Source of the DNA: an uncultured Microbacterium sp.
GTDB taxonomy: Bacteria; Actinomycetota; Actinomycetes; Actinomycetales; Microbacteriaceae
Direction of reading: 5' to 3'
Length of the DNA stretch: 64,000 nucleotides
Assembly (NCBI RefSeq): GCF_947488465.1
Contig: NZ_CANKZA010000001.1
Location: forward strand, 930,001 to 994,000
The notes beneath the pieces were generated by a model that was not told the DNA's origin, did not search any database, and was given only the letters and a program-made list of their open reading frames with translations. Below are positions 63,244-64,000 of the stretch, in pieces; within the stretch, counting starts at the first letter, position 1, and each line of letters begins with the position of its first letter. Position numbers and translations under genes: made by a program.

Positions 63244-63246
63244 CCC
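63223..63246 (+). promoter_or_regulatory. Hairpin overlapping the leader stop codon
   Basis: GGGCTGCCGG and CCGGTAGCCC pair over 10 positions (one G-U) around TCTA. Ribosomes stalled in the leader would open or leave it, changing the pairing downstream. Confidence 0.55.
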
Positions 63247-63324
63247 GAGATGCCCCAGTCCTTCCTCTAACGGCCCGCGCCGCCGATAATCCGGCCAGCG
63301 TAGAGGCCGTGAGTGACCACGCAT

Positions 63325-63380
63325 CCGAAGCACCGGTAGCGCCACGCGTCTACCAACTCCTCACCTCTTGCTTCGGAAGG
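63325..63380 (+). promoter_or_regulatory. Attenuator stem covering the exporter ribosome-binding site
   Basis: CCGAAGCA (63325-63332) pairs with TGCTTCGG (63369-63376); the latter runs into GGAAGG, the ribosome site of the ATG at 63388. Inside the loop GGTAG/CTACC can also pair, and the CCGGTAG repeat of the first hairpin offers a competing partner. Confidence 0.6.
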
Positions 63381-63387
63381 CACACTC

Positions 63388-64000
63388 ATGCCTGTTTTGC
63401 TCTACTTGCTCGCCGTCGCGGTGTTCGCCCAAGGAACCTCCGAGTTTGTCCTCGCCGGTCTCCTTCCTGGCATCGCCACTGACTTCGAAGTCTCACTCAG
63501 TCAAGCCGGGCTCCTCACCTCCAGCTTCGCCCTGGGGATGGTCATCGGTGCCCCGGCCATGGCCGCCGCAGCTCGGCGGGTCTCACCGCGCTGGACCCTC
63601 ACCGGCTTTCTCGCGCTGTTCATCGCCGCCCACGTCGTCGGTGCGATCACCGACAGCTTCGCCGTGCTGCTGACCTCCCGCATCGTCGCAGCGTTGGCGA
63701 ACGCGGGCTTCCTCGCTGTCGCGCTCTCGACGGTGACCCGAATCGTCCCGGCCGAGCGGCACACTCGCGCCTTGGCGATCATCCTCGGCGGCACCACCGT
63801 GGCGCTGATCGCCGGAGTGCCCGCCGGGGCCTTCGTCGGCGACCTGCTCGGCTGGCGTGCCACCTTGTGGGCGATCGCGCTGCTGTGCCTGCCGGCCATC
63901 GTCGCGGTGCTAGCGGCCACGCCTACCCGGCCCTCGGAGGCTGCGGGAGTTGGCGGGTCCCGCTCCATCGGCCGTGAGCTGGCAAGTCTGCGATCGCGCC
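63388..64000 (+). CDS. MFS efflux pump, Cmx/CmlR-type chloramphenicol exporter family, 3' end outside window
   Basis: First 204 codons of a DHA1-type drug:proton antiporter. It begins MPVLLYLLAVAVFAQGTSEF, close to the Cmx/CmlR group, and has SRIVAALANAGFLAVALSTV and GVPAGAFVGDLLGWRATLW with the family GxxxGPxxGG-like motif C region. Six helices are visible. Leader peptide and hairpins upstream fit an inducible phenicol resistance gene. The gene leaves the window at 64000. Phenicol specificity is inferred from family and leader; other drugs remain possible. Confidence 0.82.
   Translation, partial: MPVLLYLLAVAVFAQGTSEFVLAGLLPGIATDFEVSLSQAGLLTSSFALGMVIGAPAMAAAARRVSPRWTLTGFLALFIAAHVVGAITDSFAVLLTSRIVAALANAGFLAVALSTVTRIVPAERHTRALAIILGGTTVALIAGVPAGAFVGDLLGWRATLWAIALLCLPAIVAVLAATPTRPSEAAGVGGSRSIGRELASLRSR

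Overview
High-GC actinobacterial DNA, most probably Microbacteriaceae and close to Microbacterium. This rests on gene content (GarA-type FHA protein with MerR neighbours, DUF222-HNH endonuclease, single-chain pyruvate carboxylase, monoderm type IV pilus set) and codon use. No 16S gene is present, so the assignment is an inference. About 49.8 kb at the left looks like host chromosome. The last 14 kb looks like one end of an integrative conjugative element.

Layout of the chromosomal part. 1-3.3 kb: lysophospholipid acyltransferase, ROK sugar kinase and a divergent long-chain acyl-CoA synthetase. 3.4-9.6 kb: peptide deformylase, a MinD-like ATPase, pyruvate carboxylase and a ParA ATPase. 9.6-11.8 kb: a hairpin repeat array, then two MerR regulators and a GarA/OdhI-like FHA protein. 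11.9-15.7 kb: a copper-handling pair (Cys-rich bundle protein, CopC), dihydrolipoyl dehydrogenase and a CYTH protein. 15.7-20 kb: valine-catabolic mmsB-mmsA with a divergent LysR regulator, and a glutamine amidotransferase. 20-23.7 kb: glycogen phosphorylase and a BrkB membrane protein. 23.8-37.5 kb: a type IV pilus locus. pilB faces right; pilA, pilV, pilW, a PilX-like protein, pilD, pilM, pilN, pilO, pilT and pilC face left. A hipBA module and a DUF559 nuclease gene framed by hairpin repeat arrays lie between pilB and pilC. 37.8-49.7 kb: HNH endonuclease, L,D-transpeptidase-like protein, aldo/keto reductase, O-antigen-ligase-like protein, AdhE, a dead lipase gene, a flavin amine oxidase and an MFS transporter.

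The element. At 49826-49867 there is only the 3' half of a tRNA-Pro gene, with a terminator-like hairpin still on the host side. This is the usual scar of integration into a tRNA gene. To its right come (i) a compact six-gene island of visibly lower GC (50.2-55.1 kb): a DUF4231/SLATT membrane protein, a ThsB-like TIR protein and a possible PUA/EVE-like zinc-ribbon protein in one operon, divergent from a thymidylate-kinase-like and a thymidylate-synthase-like gene, with a convergent predicted 5-hydroxymethyl-dU DNA kinase; (ii) conjugation-associated genes (small membrane protein, DprA-like protein, MobF/TraA relaxase-helicase); (iii) cargo: an Mrr-like endonuclease, a PIN-domain protein, a broken C5-cytosine methyltransferase, and a chloramphenicol-exporter-like MFS gene that runs off the end and is preceded by a probable attenuator with a leader peptide resembling that of cmlA.

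The most interesting candidate is the 50.2-55.1 kb island. It joins thymine-base modification genes with a TIR enzyme and a predicted pore-forming SLATT effector, consistent with a defence system coupled to nucleotide or DNA modification. Function is inferred from domains and neighbourhood only.
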